From Lytechinus pictus (taxonomy: Eukaryota; Echinodermata; Echinoidea; Temnopleuroida; Toxopneustidae), in the NCBI RefSeq assembly GCF_037042905.1, contig NC_087249.1:12219501-12283500 (forward strand): a stretch of DNA of 64,000 nt. The letters are read 5' to 3'. The notes beneath the pieces were generated by a model. That model was not told where the DNA came from. It saw only the letters and a program-made list of their open reading frames with translations, and searched no databases. Positions within the stretch are counted from its first letter, which is position 1; the number at the start of each line of letters is the position of its first letter. Below, one piece after another: positions 32,701 through 40,328 of this stretch. The position numbers and the translations under genes are program-made.

Positions 32701-35096
32701 CGCCGCCGTCGCCGCCGCCGCCGCCGTCGCCGCCGCCGTCGGAAAAGCGGCGCCTATAGTCTCACTCTGCTATGCAGGTGAGACAAAAATAGTTAATACA
32801 AACCTTTGGAGTCTTCATGTGCATTATCCTCATTATCTACTACAGTTTCATTTTTCTCTGCATGCAAGAAGCGGCATCTCTTCCCTGAACGACAATGACC
32901 CATGTCATAGAAACGGCATCTCTTTTGCTTTGGTGTCTTGGTCTTCTTGAAGCGCTTTCTCCCATCCGGTTCCTGCTCCGCTCCATCATCAAGTGAAAGC
33001 TTCGTGGTGGATGACACCAAGACATCCTCCTCCTCAATACCGCCCTCTGTAGGCTGATTCTGGTGTGACCCAGACTTTACATCGGAATCCTTGTCGGGTA
33101 AAGCTTCTTTCCTCACGTGTGCAAACTTGCATCTGTAGCCATAGCTGCACCATCCGGACCTTGCATAGAACTTGCAAGTCTGTTTTGTTTTGGAATCTTT
33201 CCCTTCTGAGCTCGATAATGGTGTCTTAACATCAGGTTTGACTGCGGACCCATATTCACTCTCCTCAGATTTGGACTGAGCTGGGTGGAGGAATCTACAG
33301 TACTGTCCATAGCGACATCGACCGGATCGTACAAAAAAAGAGCAAGCTTTCTTTTGAGCTCGTTGGCGCTGATCTTCTGCTCCTGGTGTTTCTGGACTTA
33401 TTCCTTTCTTTTCGTCCTCTTTGTAGTTTGTCTGTCCAGTATTGGACTTGACAGAGGTTTCTTCTGTACCTGCAATCAAAGATATGATTATCAATAACTT
33501 TGTGAACCTGAGCCAAGGAAAAAGTTTTGTAACTAAATGATAAATACTCATGTATTCTTGCATAATGTACATCTAGGCAAAATACTCAAGTCTGAAACTT
33601 GAATTATGAATATTTATACACTTTGCATCACCCCAATGTGCCTTTTCAATTTTGAACTATATAGTATTGAGTTTTCACACATAAATTGGAAATAGGATGA
33701 GGTTTGAGGCTGCCTGCTATCGTCGTTAGACAGTACCTGAAGGAGTCCTGATAATGAGGTTGGAAGTTTGAAACCCTGACAGGCCATTTCCTCCATTCTA
33801 ATAAGGCCCTAGACTAATATTATCTGTCATCTTTAAAAACATCTGTATTCTGAAATCTGGTTTAAAATTAAATAAGAACTGTCTAAAGTTGTAGTTTAAT
33901 TATGGATGATCAAATGTGGCACTAATATTGAAATGAGAGACATGCACTACCACAAAAAGAGTATTCCAAGTTCTAGACTAAAAGCTTTGGTCTGTTATAT
34001 TGGTTGTTCCGCTGAACTCCGTTAGCTCAATCCACTCACCAGTTACAGAGACCGAAGTTCTAACTCGATCTGTACAGGTACTCAATGGCCATATGTGTAT
34101 GTATTAAGTTCGGATAAACCAGGGAAGTGAAGTTGCGCGACAACTGAAGTATGTCACTGTTATTTGTCCTTTTAAGTTTATTTTTCCGTTTTGATGCATT
34201 TCAGGCCAAAACGGAATAATGATCTTTATTTTGGTCCAGTTCTTTTTATATATTTTTATGAAATAAAGATGAAAATTGATGAGCCCCATCGGGGGGATTT
34301 TGCATTGTTAACCCCCTAATGGCGGCTGTTTAAAACTCCTCGAAGCAGACGGCTGCCATTCCAGCTCCCGCCTCGTACTGAATATCAGCTAATATAATTA
34401 ATAATAATCAACACTTTGATTGTGGGCATCAATGGAAAGACAAGACAAGATATCAGCCAAAGGCGAAGGCTGAGCATCCCATTATTATTTACAAGTCAGT
34501 GTGTGTGTATTTGAGTTTTGTCAGATGTGTATCAATCAGATATGATTATTTACGTCTGGGACCGACCAACGTCACCATCTGAAAGATGTGACCAGGGCTC
34601 GAACCTCTGCATCAATTTGTAACTTCCCCACATAGCTTGGATTACAGGCGCACGCCACAAGTCAGATTTGTGTAAATTACTAAATGTAAAGTAAAGGCTA
34701 AAGACTAAGTATAGAAAATAATTAGAAAATCCCAGTTAATTTTAATAGCCAATAACGTTACTTAACTAAGATCTAGATTTAAAATAAAATTGTTAGTATC
34801 ATGAGATCATGAATGATGTCCATCAAGATTAACAAAAAACATAAAAAATAACCTTTTACTGCTCCATTTTGGATGTTCTTTTCCCCTGATGAAACAATAT
34901 CCGTTGCTCTAGTCGCAGACAAATCGGCTGCTGTTTTACCGGATGAAACTCTATCGGGGTTTTCTGCAATTTTGTCCGCGGATGGCTCGGCGAGACTTTC
35001 TGCAGCGTCGAGGGTATGTTGTCGATTTTGACTAGTGCAAGGACATTCTTCTTTATTCACCTCTCCACTAACTTCGGCCGAAGAACTTACTGACAT
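20703..35096 (-). CDS. Complete 11-exon gene: CCCH x3, RWD-like and CHY zinc-finger protein (880 aa)
   Basis: The coding exons, in transcript order, are 34853-35096, 32804-33469, 30136-30359, 29509-29621, 27449-27593, 25643-26338, 24997-25108, 24241-24364, 22536-22650, 21264-21373 and 20703-20796. All introns are GT-AG, phases match at every junction, and the sum is 2643 nt. Domains: three C-x7/8-C-x5-C-x3-H fingers (C124-H143, C180-H199, C266-H284); an RWD-like fold at about 340-462; an acidic tract at about 516-545; CxxC pairs CSRC, CSKC, CLEC and CSKC in exons 6-7; a CHY finger at 764-850 (CQHY, RWLRFPCCGKCYPCDECHD, CGFCSKEQ, CQSCG, HWEGGTGC); and a Lys-rich C-terminus. CCCH fingers commonly bind RNA. 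CHY fingers bind zinc in proteins such as Pirh2 and yeast Hot13. The biochemical role of this combination is not known to me. The start ATG opens an acidic, Ser-rich N-terminus with no signal peptide, so a nuclear or cytosolic location is likely. Confidence 0.93.
21020..21249. repeat. Interrupted (TCA)n microsatellite in intron 10
   Basis: About 230 bp of TCA/TTA/CCA triplets, with an internal duplication of ATCATCATCTTCTTCATC then a CATAATTATACTC phrase (about 21056 and 21137). Open in several frames because of the triplet period; not coding. Confidence 0.9.
21264..21373 (-). CDS. CCCH/CHY gene, coding exon 10: end of CHY finger (residues 814-849)
   Basis: Acceptor TTTTGATGTAG; donor AGCCG followed by GTAAGG. 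It contains PCQSCGSNVT and HWEGGTGC, the closing ligands and conserved tail of CHY fingers. A (TCA)n microsatellite begins about 15 bp past the donor. Confidence 0.93.
21440..21573 (-). mobile_element. tRNA-derived SINE fragment
   Basis: It shares GTAAGCAAG-AGCCAGAGGACC, AATGCCTTACCAAA and GGGAATC-AACCC with the full-length SINE at 61934-62310, in the same orientation. It lies in intron 9 of the CCCH/CHY gene. Confidence 0.7.
22248..22524. mobile_element. GGCC-ended foldback MITE in intron 9
   Basis: Ends GGCCTGAATTCACAAAGGTG and the inverse CAGCTTTGTGAATTCGAGCC form terminal inverted repeats that continue through a TTGAAC/CAATTG region. It is flanked by the 3-bp repeat TGA (22245-22247, 22525-22527). 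Length 277 bp. It lies 11 bp beyond the end of exon 9. Confidence 0.85.
22536..22650 (-). CDS. CCCH/CHY gene, coding exon 9: CHY finger core (residues 775-813)
   Basis: Acceptor TTGTTTTGTTCAG; donor ACAG followed by GTAACT. Reads RFPCCGKCYPCDECHD, then a helix and RMVCGFCSKEQ, carrying most zinc ligands of the CHY finger. Foldback elements flank this 115-bp exon on both sides, 11 bp and 32 bp away. Confidence 0.94.
22682..22982. mobile_element. TTAA-flanked foldback MITE in intron 8
   Basis: Flanked by TTAA on both sides (22678-22681, 22983-22986). The left end AGGGAAAGTTCACCTTGAGG and the inverted right end pair for about 150 bp, so the whole 301-bp element can fold into one hairpin. It lies 32 bp from the exon 9 acceptor, close to where the branch point should be. 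Confidence 0.85.
23303..23573. mobile_element. Foldback MITE, GGGCCCCGTCTTAC ends
   Basis: The left end GGGCCCCGTCTTACAAAGAG and the right end CTCTTTGTTAGACGAGGCCC are inverted and imperfect. The repeat continues through GTTGATC/GATCAAC-type words. 271 bp, in intron 8, abutting the next element. Confidence 0.75.
23576..23698. mobile_element. Small foldback MITE, GTAACACAAAGGTTAGCGAT family, copy 1
   Basis: GGGCCCGTAACACAAAGGTT is inverted at the other end as AACCTTTGAGTTACGGGACC. Related copies lie at 49308-49467 and 50350-50494. Confidence 0.8.
23699..23847. mobile_element. Small foldback MITE, CATTTCATGAATGTCAAC family
   Basis: The right end AAAGTTGACATTCATGAAAT then GGGGCCC is the inverse of the left-side words TCCCATTTCAT and GAATGTCAACTTTCATTGG. 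It abuts the preceding element. Confidence 0.65.
23904..24090 (-). mobile_element. SINE fragment (3' part)
   Basis: Shares TTTTGTCAGAC, TGTATCAATCAGATATGATT, GGGACCGACCTTTAACGTCA and CGAACCTCTGCATCAATTTG with the SINE at 61934-62310. In intron 8. Confidence 0.8.
24241..24364 (-). CDS. CCCH/CHY gene, coding exon 8: start of CHY finger (residues 734-774)
   Basis: Acceptor TTAATTGTACAG; donor CTCAG followed by GTACAT. It contains the family-defining CxHY motif (GTCQHYKKSFRWL) that opens the CHY zinc finger. Confidence 0.93.
24997..25108 (-). CDS. CCCH/CHY gene, coding exon 7 (residues 697-733)
   Basis: Acceptor TCCTTAAACAG; donor GAAG followed by GTAAGC. It contains LAWCSKCHKKMSVAM, the last CxxC pair of the knuckle region, and ends in a helix (DTARFQRLVASVPE). 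Confidence 0.92.
25643..26338 (-). CDS. CCCH/CHY gene, coding exon 6: acidic tract and Cys knuckles (residues 465-696)
   Basis: Acceptor CATATTTGCAG; donor ATTCAG followed by GTGTGT. After FKKEVYAKAAGFEF comes a long Asp/Glu run, encoded by a GAT/GAG-rich microsatellite-like stretch at about 26127-26185. Then follow a Ser/Pro/Thr linker and a C-terminal part with CSRC, CSKC and CLEC pairs that probably bind zinc. The acidic run length may vary between individuals. Confidence 0.92.
26824..27228 (+). mobile_element. tRNA-derived SINE, full length, in intron 5
   Basis: The head resembles a tRNA: a TAGCTCAGTCGG A box and a GGTTCGAGTCC B box, as in a Pol III promoter. A body of about 300 bp follows, and the element ends GGCATTAACGGAAAGACAAG then ACAAGAT. 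The acceptor stem is imperfect, so this is a SINE and not a functional tRNA gene. The same 3' tail occurs at 34400-34452. Confidence 0.82.
27230..27448. other. AT-rich intron 5 sequence
   Basis: TTTAT-rich low-complexity sequence with a short G run. Nothing else recognised. Confidence 0.5.
27449..27593 (-). CDS. CCCH/CHY gene, coding exon 5: RWD-like domain, C-terminal helices (residues 416-464)
   Basis: Acceptor CCCAATCTCCAG; donor AGGAAG followed by GTAAAT. Reads RHISDAAIEWLEARAATNKL then LMMRPFLRWFDRSLMRLF, two amphipathic helices that complete the RWD-like fold. Confidence 0.92.
27594..28560. other. Intron 4 sequence, nothing recognised
   Basis: No exon, no repeat family recognised. Confidence 0.4.
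28565..29146. mobile_element. TTAA-flanked foldback MITE (582 bp) in intron 4
   Basis: TTAA flanks at 28561-28564 and 29147-29150. The left end AGGACAAGTCCACCCC and the right end GGGGTGGACTTGACCT are inverted, and the pairing extends about 150 bp (TCATCAAAATCGGATG-type and CATCCGATTTTGATGA-type arms). A related left half lies at 61637-61812. Confidence 0.87.
29181..29318 (-). mobile_element. tRNA-derived SINE fragment
   Basis: The minus strand carries a B-box-like GGTTCAAATCCCAG, preceded by an AGAGGGCTATG phrase. The upstream CACCTGGGTTGAGTGTGGCA block matches the SINE family at 45759-46061. Confidence 0.65.
29509..29621 (-). CDS. CCCH/CHY gene, coding exon 4: RWD-like domain, middle (residues 379-415)
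   Basis: Acceptor TTTTCCACAG; donor TTGAG followed by GTAAGT (consensus). It contains FPLDYPVSPLQISLP, close to the conserved YPxxxP strand turn of RWD folds. Confidence 0.93.
30136..30359 (-). CDS. CCCH/CHY gene, coding exon 3: start of RWD-like domain (residues 304-378)
   Basis: Acceptor TTTTGAATAG; donor TGG followed by GTAAGC. It includes ETEITQLKKRFPGDKL and a YRFTIKPTDPDW segment, matching the first helix and strands of RWD-like domains. Confidence 0.92.
30852..31776. mobile_element. Inverted-repeat element carrying DR1 motifs, copy 1 (intron 2)
   Basis: Terminal inverted repeats GTCTCACCTGCAT (30852-30864) and ATGCAGGTGAGAC (31764-31776) are perfect over 13 bp. The 925-bp interior is made of ~160-190-bp tandem units. 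Each contains TGACCTTTGACCT or a close variant (31206, 31369 and 31561 perfect; 31044 has one change), CATGTGACCTGAAACT and GATGTTCAGTGATACTTGAT. It ends in a (GCC)n stretch. Non-coding. No clear target duplication was found. Confidence 0.88.
31836..32784. mobile_element. Inverted-repeat element carrying DR1 motifs, copy 2 (intron 2)
   Basis: Same 13-bp ends and interior as 30852-31776, offset by 984 bp, with four perfect TGACCTTTGACCT words (32028, 32190, 32353, 32545) and a longer (GCC/GTC)n tail. The flanking words CAAGTGGAATGCCTCT and GTTGAAAACATTCATGGGCA are also repeated, so the pair arose by duplication of a larger unit and not by two independent insertions. Confidence 0.88.
32804..33469 (-). 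CDS. CCCH/CHY gene, coding exon 2: three CCCH fingers (residues 82-303)
   Basis: Acceptor TTTGATTGCAG; donor CCAAAG followed by GTTTGT. It encodes fingers ACSFFVRSGRCRYGQYC-RFLH, TCKFYARSGWCSYGYRC-KFAH and RCRFYDMGHCRSGKRC-RFLH, all with intact Cys and His ligands, separated by Ser/Glu/Lys-rich linkers. A basic patch (RKRFKKTKTPKQKR) precedes the third finger and could serve nuclear import or RNA contact. An inverted-repeat element ends 19 bp beyond the donor. Confidence 0.92.
33470..34399. other. Intron 1 sequence, nothing recognised
   Basis: No exon or repeat family recognised apart from the adjacent SINE fragments. Confidence 0.4.
34400..34452 (+). mobile_element. SINE 3' tail fragment
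   Basis: TTGATTGTGGGCATCAATGG then AAAGACAAGACAAGAT matches the tail of the SINE at 26824-27228. Confidence 0.7.
34499..34672 (-). mobile_element. SINE fragment (3' part)
   Basis: Contains TTTGAGTTTTGTCAGA, GTGTATCAATCAGATATGAT, GGGACCGACC and CGAACCTCTGCATCAATTTG, matching 61934-62310. In intron 1. Confidence 0.8.
34853..35096 (-). CDS. CCCH/CHY gene, coding exon 1 (residues 1-81)
   Basis: Begins MSVSSSAEVSGEVNKEECPC and is Ser/Glu/Ala-rich, probably disordered. The donor is AAAG followed by GTTATT, a weak site at positions +3 to +5, chosen because it alone gives the phase (1) that the exon 2 acceptor needs and rebuilds a Gly codon. The upstream 5'UTR is not resolved. Confidence 0.85.
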
Positions 35097-35925
35097 CTCT
35101 CAAAATCTCTAGCAGTCGAATAATGCTACTGGAGCTCAAATTCAGGACCCCTATTTATATCGAATCGCTGACAAGAGAATTGCTTTGCGATGTCGCAATA
35201 CCCAGTCAATACAAACACAACCACCGATAATAAATGCGATGGATAAAATAAATAATTGTGGTCAGCTGATCAGTCACATGATCTAGGTCAGATATCGAAT
35301 GACCGAAATGCCTGTCGTTAGAGTTGTTGAATGAGTGAATAGGATTATGTAGCTAGCCTATAGCATAAAACTAATATGTATGCAACAAAATAAACTTGCT
35401 ATTCGTATTCCTTATTAATTTAGTGATAAATGGGCAGCCGATAAATGTAGTGATAGATAGCTTTGAATATAATTAAAATTACACTGAAACCTGTCATTGG
35501 TAGAAATGTACAAGCGACGTACAGGAATAGGGCAAATAGAAAAATCAACATAGAGATTGCGCAATCACCCTCTGATAATTGCGCAATATGGTGAGAGCGA
35601 GCGCTGTGCTTATTCTCGTCTCAGGTAATTGGTACTATGTAGAAATTTGACCAAATTCGCCTTATTTTGGATTTTTATTCTTGATTTTCCAATTTCTTTC
35701 AACTAAAAATGACCTCATTTTGGAGTAAACCCGGCCTAGCTTTTGTTTTGCTTCTAATTCTTTTGACCAATTCCACTTTAGTTCATTTTGGAGTGATCCC
35801 CCTATTTGTTATTTTGTTTTTGTGCTCATTTTTTTTCCAAACCAGCACCCCGGCTTCAAAATCTTTCCCTGGTGCCCATGCTTATGATGGCGATCATACT
35901 TACCTGGGGCACATGACATACATAC
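35097..35925. promoter_or_regulatory. 5' flank of the CCCH/CHY gene
   Basis: The promoter and 5'UTR should lie here because the start ATG is at 35096. I see no TATA box at a convincing spacing and no CpG-dense island. The 88-codon plus frame at 35709-35975 has no recognisable features. The region is assigned by position only. Confidence 0.35.
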
Positions 35926-36172
35926 AGTGGCGTAATGAGACCAAACAAAAATTGGGAGTCTATGATATCGCATAAAATTGATTTTAAAAAGTTGCGAGTG
36001 AACGAAGCGAATGAGCAAATATTTTGACATTAAAAAAAAATCCTATTTCATGTATTTTGTAATAGATTTTTACACTTCCCTCTAAATTTCCTTTTCTGTC
36101 CTTCTGCCTCTCTTTTTTTCGTGGTCGTAAAAAATTTGGAGGGGGCCGGGGGAGCCCATTTGTACGCCACTG
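35926..36172. mobile_element. CAGTGGCG-ended inverted-repeat element
   Basis: Starts CAGTGGCGTAATGAG and ends with the inverse, GTACGCCACTG. Contains GTTGCGAGTGAACGAAGCGA. Related ends and interior words occur at 38756-38930, 39664-39760 and 46123-46395. No convincing 8-bp target duplication. Confidence 0.65.
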
Positions 36173-36562
36173 ACAACACACTTTGTATATAAGCCTACAA
36201 TAATAGTGTGTCATGACATGAATACCAGGCAATGTCTGGATTGGCGCCCTCTTTCAGTCGAGTTACCCCATCCAAGTTTCTTCCGGATGCCGCCTCGTGG
36301 ATTCGATCCGCCCCGATGTTTAATGGGGTTTTTTTTCACATAAAAAATAATCAATATAATAATCTATATATATTCATGCATACATTTAGAAATCAGAATC
36401 ATTACTTTATTCGGCCCTGAAAACAAATTATATCGGGGATTACTAAAAAAACTAAAAAAACAAAACACACACACACTGAAGGCTCAGTACATTTGCAAAA
36501 GTATACAAAGCAGAAGACCTTCAGGGACACGGTCAGGGTATTTTATTGGCGGGGTGTGTGTG

Positions 36563-36597
36563 TTTTTTTTTTTTTTTTTTTTTTTTTGGGGGGGGGT
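36563..36597. repeat. Poly-T run followed by poly-G run
   Basis: About 24 T residues run directly into about 9 G. One of many G-run sites in this window. Confidence 0.8.
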
Positions 36598-36949
36598 AAT
36601 ACGACCAATAGATGATGTCATAATCGGTCAAGTCAATAATAGAGCCATTATAGAGCTAAATTTCGAAATCCCTCTTTTTTATACTCCTTCTTTATTACTC
36701 TTTTGTTCCATTTCCCAATTTTCTCCCTTATTCGAAATCTTAGGGGCAATCTCCCCGGGACCCGCCTCTATTGACGTCGCATCTAACTATAGTAAATAAT
36801 AGAATTTGTTTCTTTTCATCATTTAATTTCCATTATATTTTATACACAATTTTTCTTCGAGTAGGGACTCTTATCCTGGAAAATTCAATGGATACTGAAA
36901 ATACACAACACATGCAGTAAATCACACTGATTTTCAGTCAATTACACTC

Positions 36950-37145
36950 TTAGAAAAAAGGGTTCTTATAGGGTACCTATGTTTGACCCGTATTTGGATC
37001 CTTTATAAGGTCCATAAAATGTTCTAAATTACCTTAAACAGCCACTTTGGAAACTTTTTTTTAGGTTCTTTATTAAACCATTTTAGGTTCTTGAGCACGT
37101 AAACATCCTTTTTATCGATGGTTCCATACTGTACATGGCACAAAA
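36950..37145. mobile_element. Possible foldback element, ACTCTTAGAAAAAAGGGTTC end
   Basis: It starts ACACTCTTAGAAAAAAGGGT and contains repeated GGTTCTT/AAGAACC-type words. The right end is not clear. Confidence 0.4.
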
Positions 37146-37329
37146 CAGTTCAGATTCGCACTTTTTTATTCTAAAAGGATAGGAAACCTTGATGATCGAG
37201 TAAATGGCAGACTGAGGGGAGGGGGGGGGGGGACAGTAGCGCGCATCTATAGCTTTTTGCCAGAAGAGGGGCTTGAGCAGTTGGTTTGACCAGGGAAGTG
37301 TTATGGTTTGACCAATGACGTCTCAACTC

Positions 37330-37830
37330 CCTTACAGAAAATCTGCCACGTGTTCTCCTCTTACGCGACCTTCGTCGGCAGGGGAGAAGATGTTGGAGTT
37401 TGACCCTTCTCCTTTTTTTCAGGGAGCCCAAGGGGGGGGGGGTGAATGGAAAATCTGCCACTGTTCTGCTTACACGACCCTCGTCAGCAGGGAAGGAGAT
37501 GTTGGAGTTTGATTTATCTATCTCCTTTTTTTCAGGGAGCCCAGGCCAAGCGGGGTGGGGTGAATGGAAAATCTGCCACTGTTCTGCTTATACGCGAACC
37601 TCGTCAACAGGGAAAGAGCTGTTGGACTTTGGTTCATATATTTTTTTTAGGGAGCCCAAGGGGGGGGGGGGGTGAATGTAAAATCCGCCGAAAATCTGCA
37701 TGCCATTGTTCTGCTCAAGCCGCCTCGATCCTTGTCAGCAGGGAAAGACGCGTTGGAGTTTTTCTTTCTTCTTTTTTTAGGGAGCCCAGGGGGGGGGGGG
37801 GTGAATGGAAGTGATATATCAATCTTATAA
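37330..37830. repeat. ~112-129-bp tandem repeat with G runs, about 4-5 copies
   Basis: Each unit holds GGTGAATGGAAAATCTGCCA (37441, 37559, with variants at 37671 and 37800), CACTGTTCTGCT, CGTCAGCAGGGA, GATGTTGGAGTTTG and AGGGAGCCCA followed by 8-13 G. The plus frames that cross it are explained by the repeat. Confidence 0.85.
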
Positions 37831-37849
37831 GTTGATTAGCTTAGAAGCA

Positions 37850-38043
37850 CAGGGTTCCGTTGCATAAAAGTATTATGGTATAACTTTGCCATGCAATGGT
37901 AGCTATCTTTGATTTTGATTGGCTGTTCGTCATTGTTACCATAGTAGGTTTCATTGGATGGCGAAAATACCATACTAGTAACTTTTATGCAAGTGCTACC
38001 ATGGTAACTGCCAGAAAACGACAAAAAAAACAACGGTGCCCTG
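37850..38043. mobile_element. Foldback MITE, CAGGGTTCCGTTG ends
   Basis: The left CAGGGTTCCGTTG pairs with the right CAACGGTGCCCTG, and the pairing continues in part (GTAACTTTTATGCAAG). The interior carries the ACCATGGTAAC palindrome. It is 194 bp. Confidence 0.75.
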
Positions 38044-38169
38044 TTAAAAAATGATCACCTGTCTTTCGCTGGCTGTCCATCAATGTCTTCCGCGATGATG
38101 CACCTGGCGTGACCACGTTTCCTATATCAGTATTAATTATATCCTTGATCTTACTTTCGTTAACATTAC

Positions 38170-38245
38170 CTTGATGGCGTTTTGACAGAGCTGTCAAGTT
38201 CTCTTTAAATAGATCCGGAAAAAATAATTTCATCCTCCCTGACAT
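38170..38245 (-). CDS. Candidate first coding exon (uncertain)
   Basis: An ATG opens MSGRMKLFFPDLFKENLTAL then SKRHQ, ending at a good donor (CATCAAG followed by GTAATG). If that donor is skipped, a second donor lies at 38059 (ACAG followed by GTGATC), which would extend the exon to 62 residues. No downstream exon was identified and the family is not recognised, so this may be chance. Confidence 0.22.
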
Positions 38246-38419
38246 TTCTGTTGCGGTACTTCGTTACTTTTTATTACTTTATGCAATGTTATTGATTTAT
38301 TTTGGATATCACAATAACCCGAACACCTTTACATGTTACACGCAAAAGCAAAATATTGGAATATTGGGAATATTGAACCATCAGACAAGCTTAGAAAAAA
38401 CTTAGACTCTGTTGCTCCC

Positions 38420-38605
38420 GTCACACGAACGAAACCAATTCCAAACTAACCGTTGGTGTGCCATTGGAAATGCGGATAGATTCGGTCCGATCTTCGGTTT
38501 CTCCGGTTTGACCGTCACACGAACGAAACAAATTTCAAACTAACCGTTGGTGTGCCATTGGAAATGCGGATATAGATTCGGTTCGAATTCGGTTTGACTG
38601 TCGAA
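38420..38605. repeat. 93-bp direct tandem duplication
   Basis: CGTCACACGAACGAAAC begins at 38419 and again at 38512. Both copies continue AAACTAACCGTTGGTGTGCC then ATTGGAAATGCGGATA. Words such as GAACGAAACCA and ACCGACC recur near 43755-43870, 48390-48480 and 50010-50150, which suggests a dispersed family. Confidence 0.75.
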
Positions 38606-38755
38606 TTATTAAGTAATCTCTTTTGGATAAAAGAAACGGTTTATAATTCTCTCTAGTGGGGAAAATCCATGATTTCCGAATGCTGGCAGGTGCATAGCAT
38701 GAGGAGAGCCCAGAAAACTATGCCATTTTTGTGTGACATTTCCCCCTTAATCGTC

Positions 38756-38930
38756 AGTGGCGTAGTACAAGAAAATTACGACCAAGAAAAAAAAAGAGAA
38801 ATTATACTTTTACAAAATTTGATATTTGTAATAAAAATATCGAAAATTTTGCCCGATACGCCATATTCTAGCCCCCTCAAAATGTTTGGCTCATCACGCC
38901 ATTTCTTCTGGTAAATGACGCCATTATCGT
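38756..38930. mobile_element. CAGTGGCG-type element copy
   Basis: Starts CAGTGGCGTAGTACAAG and carries ACGACCAAGAAAAAAAAAG and TTTGGCTCATCACGCC, both shared with 46123-46395. Confidence 0.55.
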
Positions 38931-39307
38931 GATAATCGCCGATCTAACATTCATTTTGAGAGTATTAAGGATGAAGGAAATGTGGGTCTCAACGTCAGAC
39001 ACGCCAACAAGCCATAACATTTGAAGTGGATAATATAAGGAGATTGTTGAGTCCCGATCTAAACAATGGAATTTGATGTTTTGAATCAAGATTTATACAA
39101 AAGTGCAAATTGGAAATTCCTATCTTTCCCTAGGCTACTCATAAAACGACCCCCATGAAAATAAATGAATGAAAAAATAATCAAAATATAATTGAGCCCC
39201 CCCCCCCCTCTCCCCTCCTCTCACTCTTCCCAGTTTTCATTAAAATTAATTTAATTTCAAAGAAATTTCCTAAATAATCTATGCCGCGGATGCGTGTTCC
39301 AAAGTTT

Positions 39308-39500
39308 GGTACGTGTGTGTGTGTATTTGAGTTTTGTCAGACGCGTATCAATCAGATATGATTATTTACGTCTGGGACCGACCTTTAACGTCACCATCCG
39401 AAAGACGCGACCAGGGCTCGAACCTCGAACCTCTGCATCAATTTGTAACTTCCCCACAGCTTGGATTACAGGCGCACACCACAACGCCCAGTATCACACG
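39308..39500 (-). mobile_element. SINE fragment (3' part)
   Basis: Contains TTTGAGTTTTGTCAGACG, GGGACCGACCTTTAACGTCA and ATTACAGGCGCACACC, matching 61934-62310. Confidence 0.82.
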
Positions 39501-39663
39501 CATTTTGCCGAAAGAGGGCGTCTTCATGACCTTCAATTTCAGTCATGGAAATTGCCATTTTTCGGTTTCAGGTTAAGAATAGTCTTCCCCACACTCTGAG
39601 GGAAAACTGTATCTGTGTTGGGGGGGGGGGGGGGTATAGAGAAAAAAATATCCATAGTGGTGT

Positions 39664-39760
39664 TCAGTGGCATAATGCGCCAACTATTGGAGCTAGATTT
39701 CTGAAATGTTGCGAGCTAGCGAAGCAAACGAGACAAAACTTTGATTTTTTTTTTTGCAGG
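39664..39760. mobile_element. CAGTGGCATA-type element fragment
   Basis: Left part only, with TTGCGAGCTAGCGAAGCAAA as in 35926-36172. Confidence 0.45.
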
Positions 39761-40051
39761 AGTTTCGGCATTTTATTCATAAATCAATGATAAATTAACA
39801 TGTTCACATAATACCGAACATATAAATGAATACAATTTAATTGTGACAATTGAAGAGATACATTGTAAATAATACAGAAAAGACTGATAATTAAATCATA
39901 CACAAGCATGACTTGTGATAAAGTGAGTTCGGTAAAATACAGGAAAAATTAATTATGCGATAGATATTCTACATATTATAAAATTAATGTCATATTTCAC
40001 CATTTTTTTCTTGTCCTTCTTTTATATTTTTTGGACATTGCACAATCAAAT

Positions 40052-40328
40052 ATCACTGGCGAATCCGGGGGGGGGGGGGGGGTGACAAAGCCGGTCCGTG
40101 CCCCCCCCCTTTTGAGAAGCAAAATTAAAATTTGCGATGTAAAAATGCCATTAAAACAGAGGTGTGCCTTTTCCCCCTCGAAAGTGAAGACTTTTTTTTG
40201 CTTGTAAAACTTTATCGTGGACGAAATGTCCTTAATTTTTGGTTAAAGACCTTTTTTTTTGCTTGTCATGTTTTTCCTCGGGAAAATGTGCCCCCCCCCC
40301 CTTTAGAAAATCCTCGATCCGACCCTGA
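40052..40328. repeat. Dispersed repeat with G/C runs, related to 30-310
   Basis: Starts CACTGGCGAATCC and a G run, then TTTTTTGCTTGTAAAAC and TTTTTTGCTTGTCATG, a C run, and GATCCGACCCTG. Similar order at 30-310. Confidence 0.45.

Noticed and set aside
32654..32950. Ala-rich plus-strand ORF across the (GCC)n stretch
   Set aside because: It spans the end of a transposon and the antisense of exon 2; not a gene.
37171..37814. Several overlapping ORFs with Gly-rich segments
   Set aside because: All are explained by the tandem repeat with G runs.
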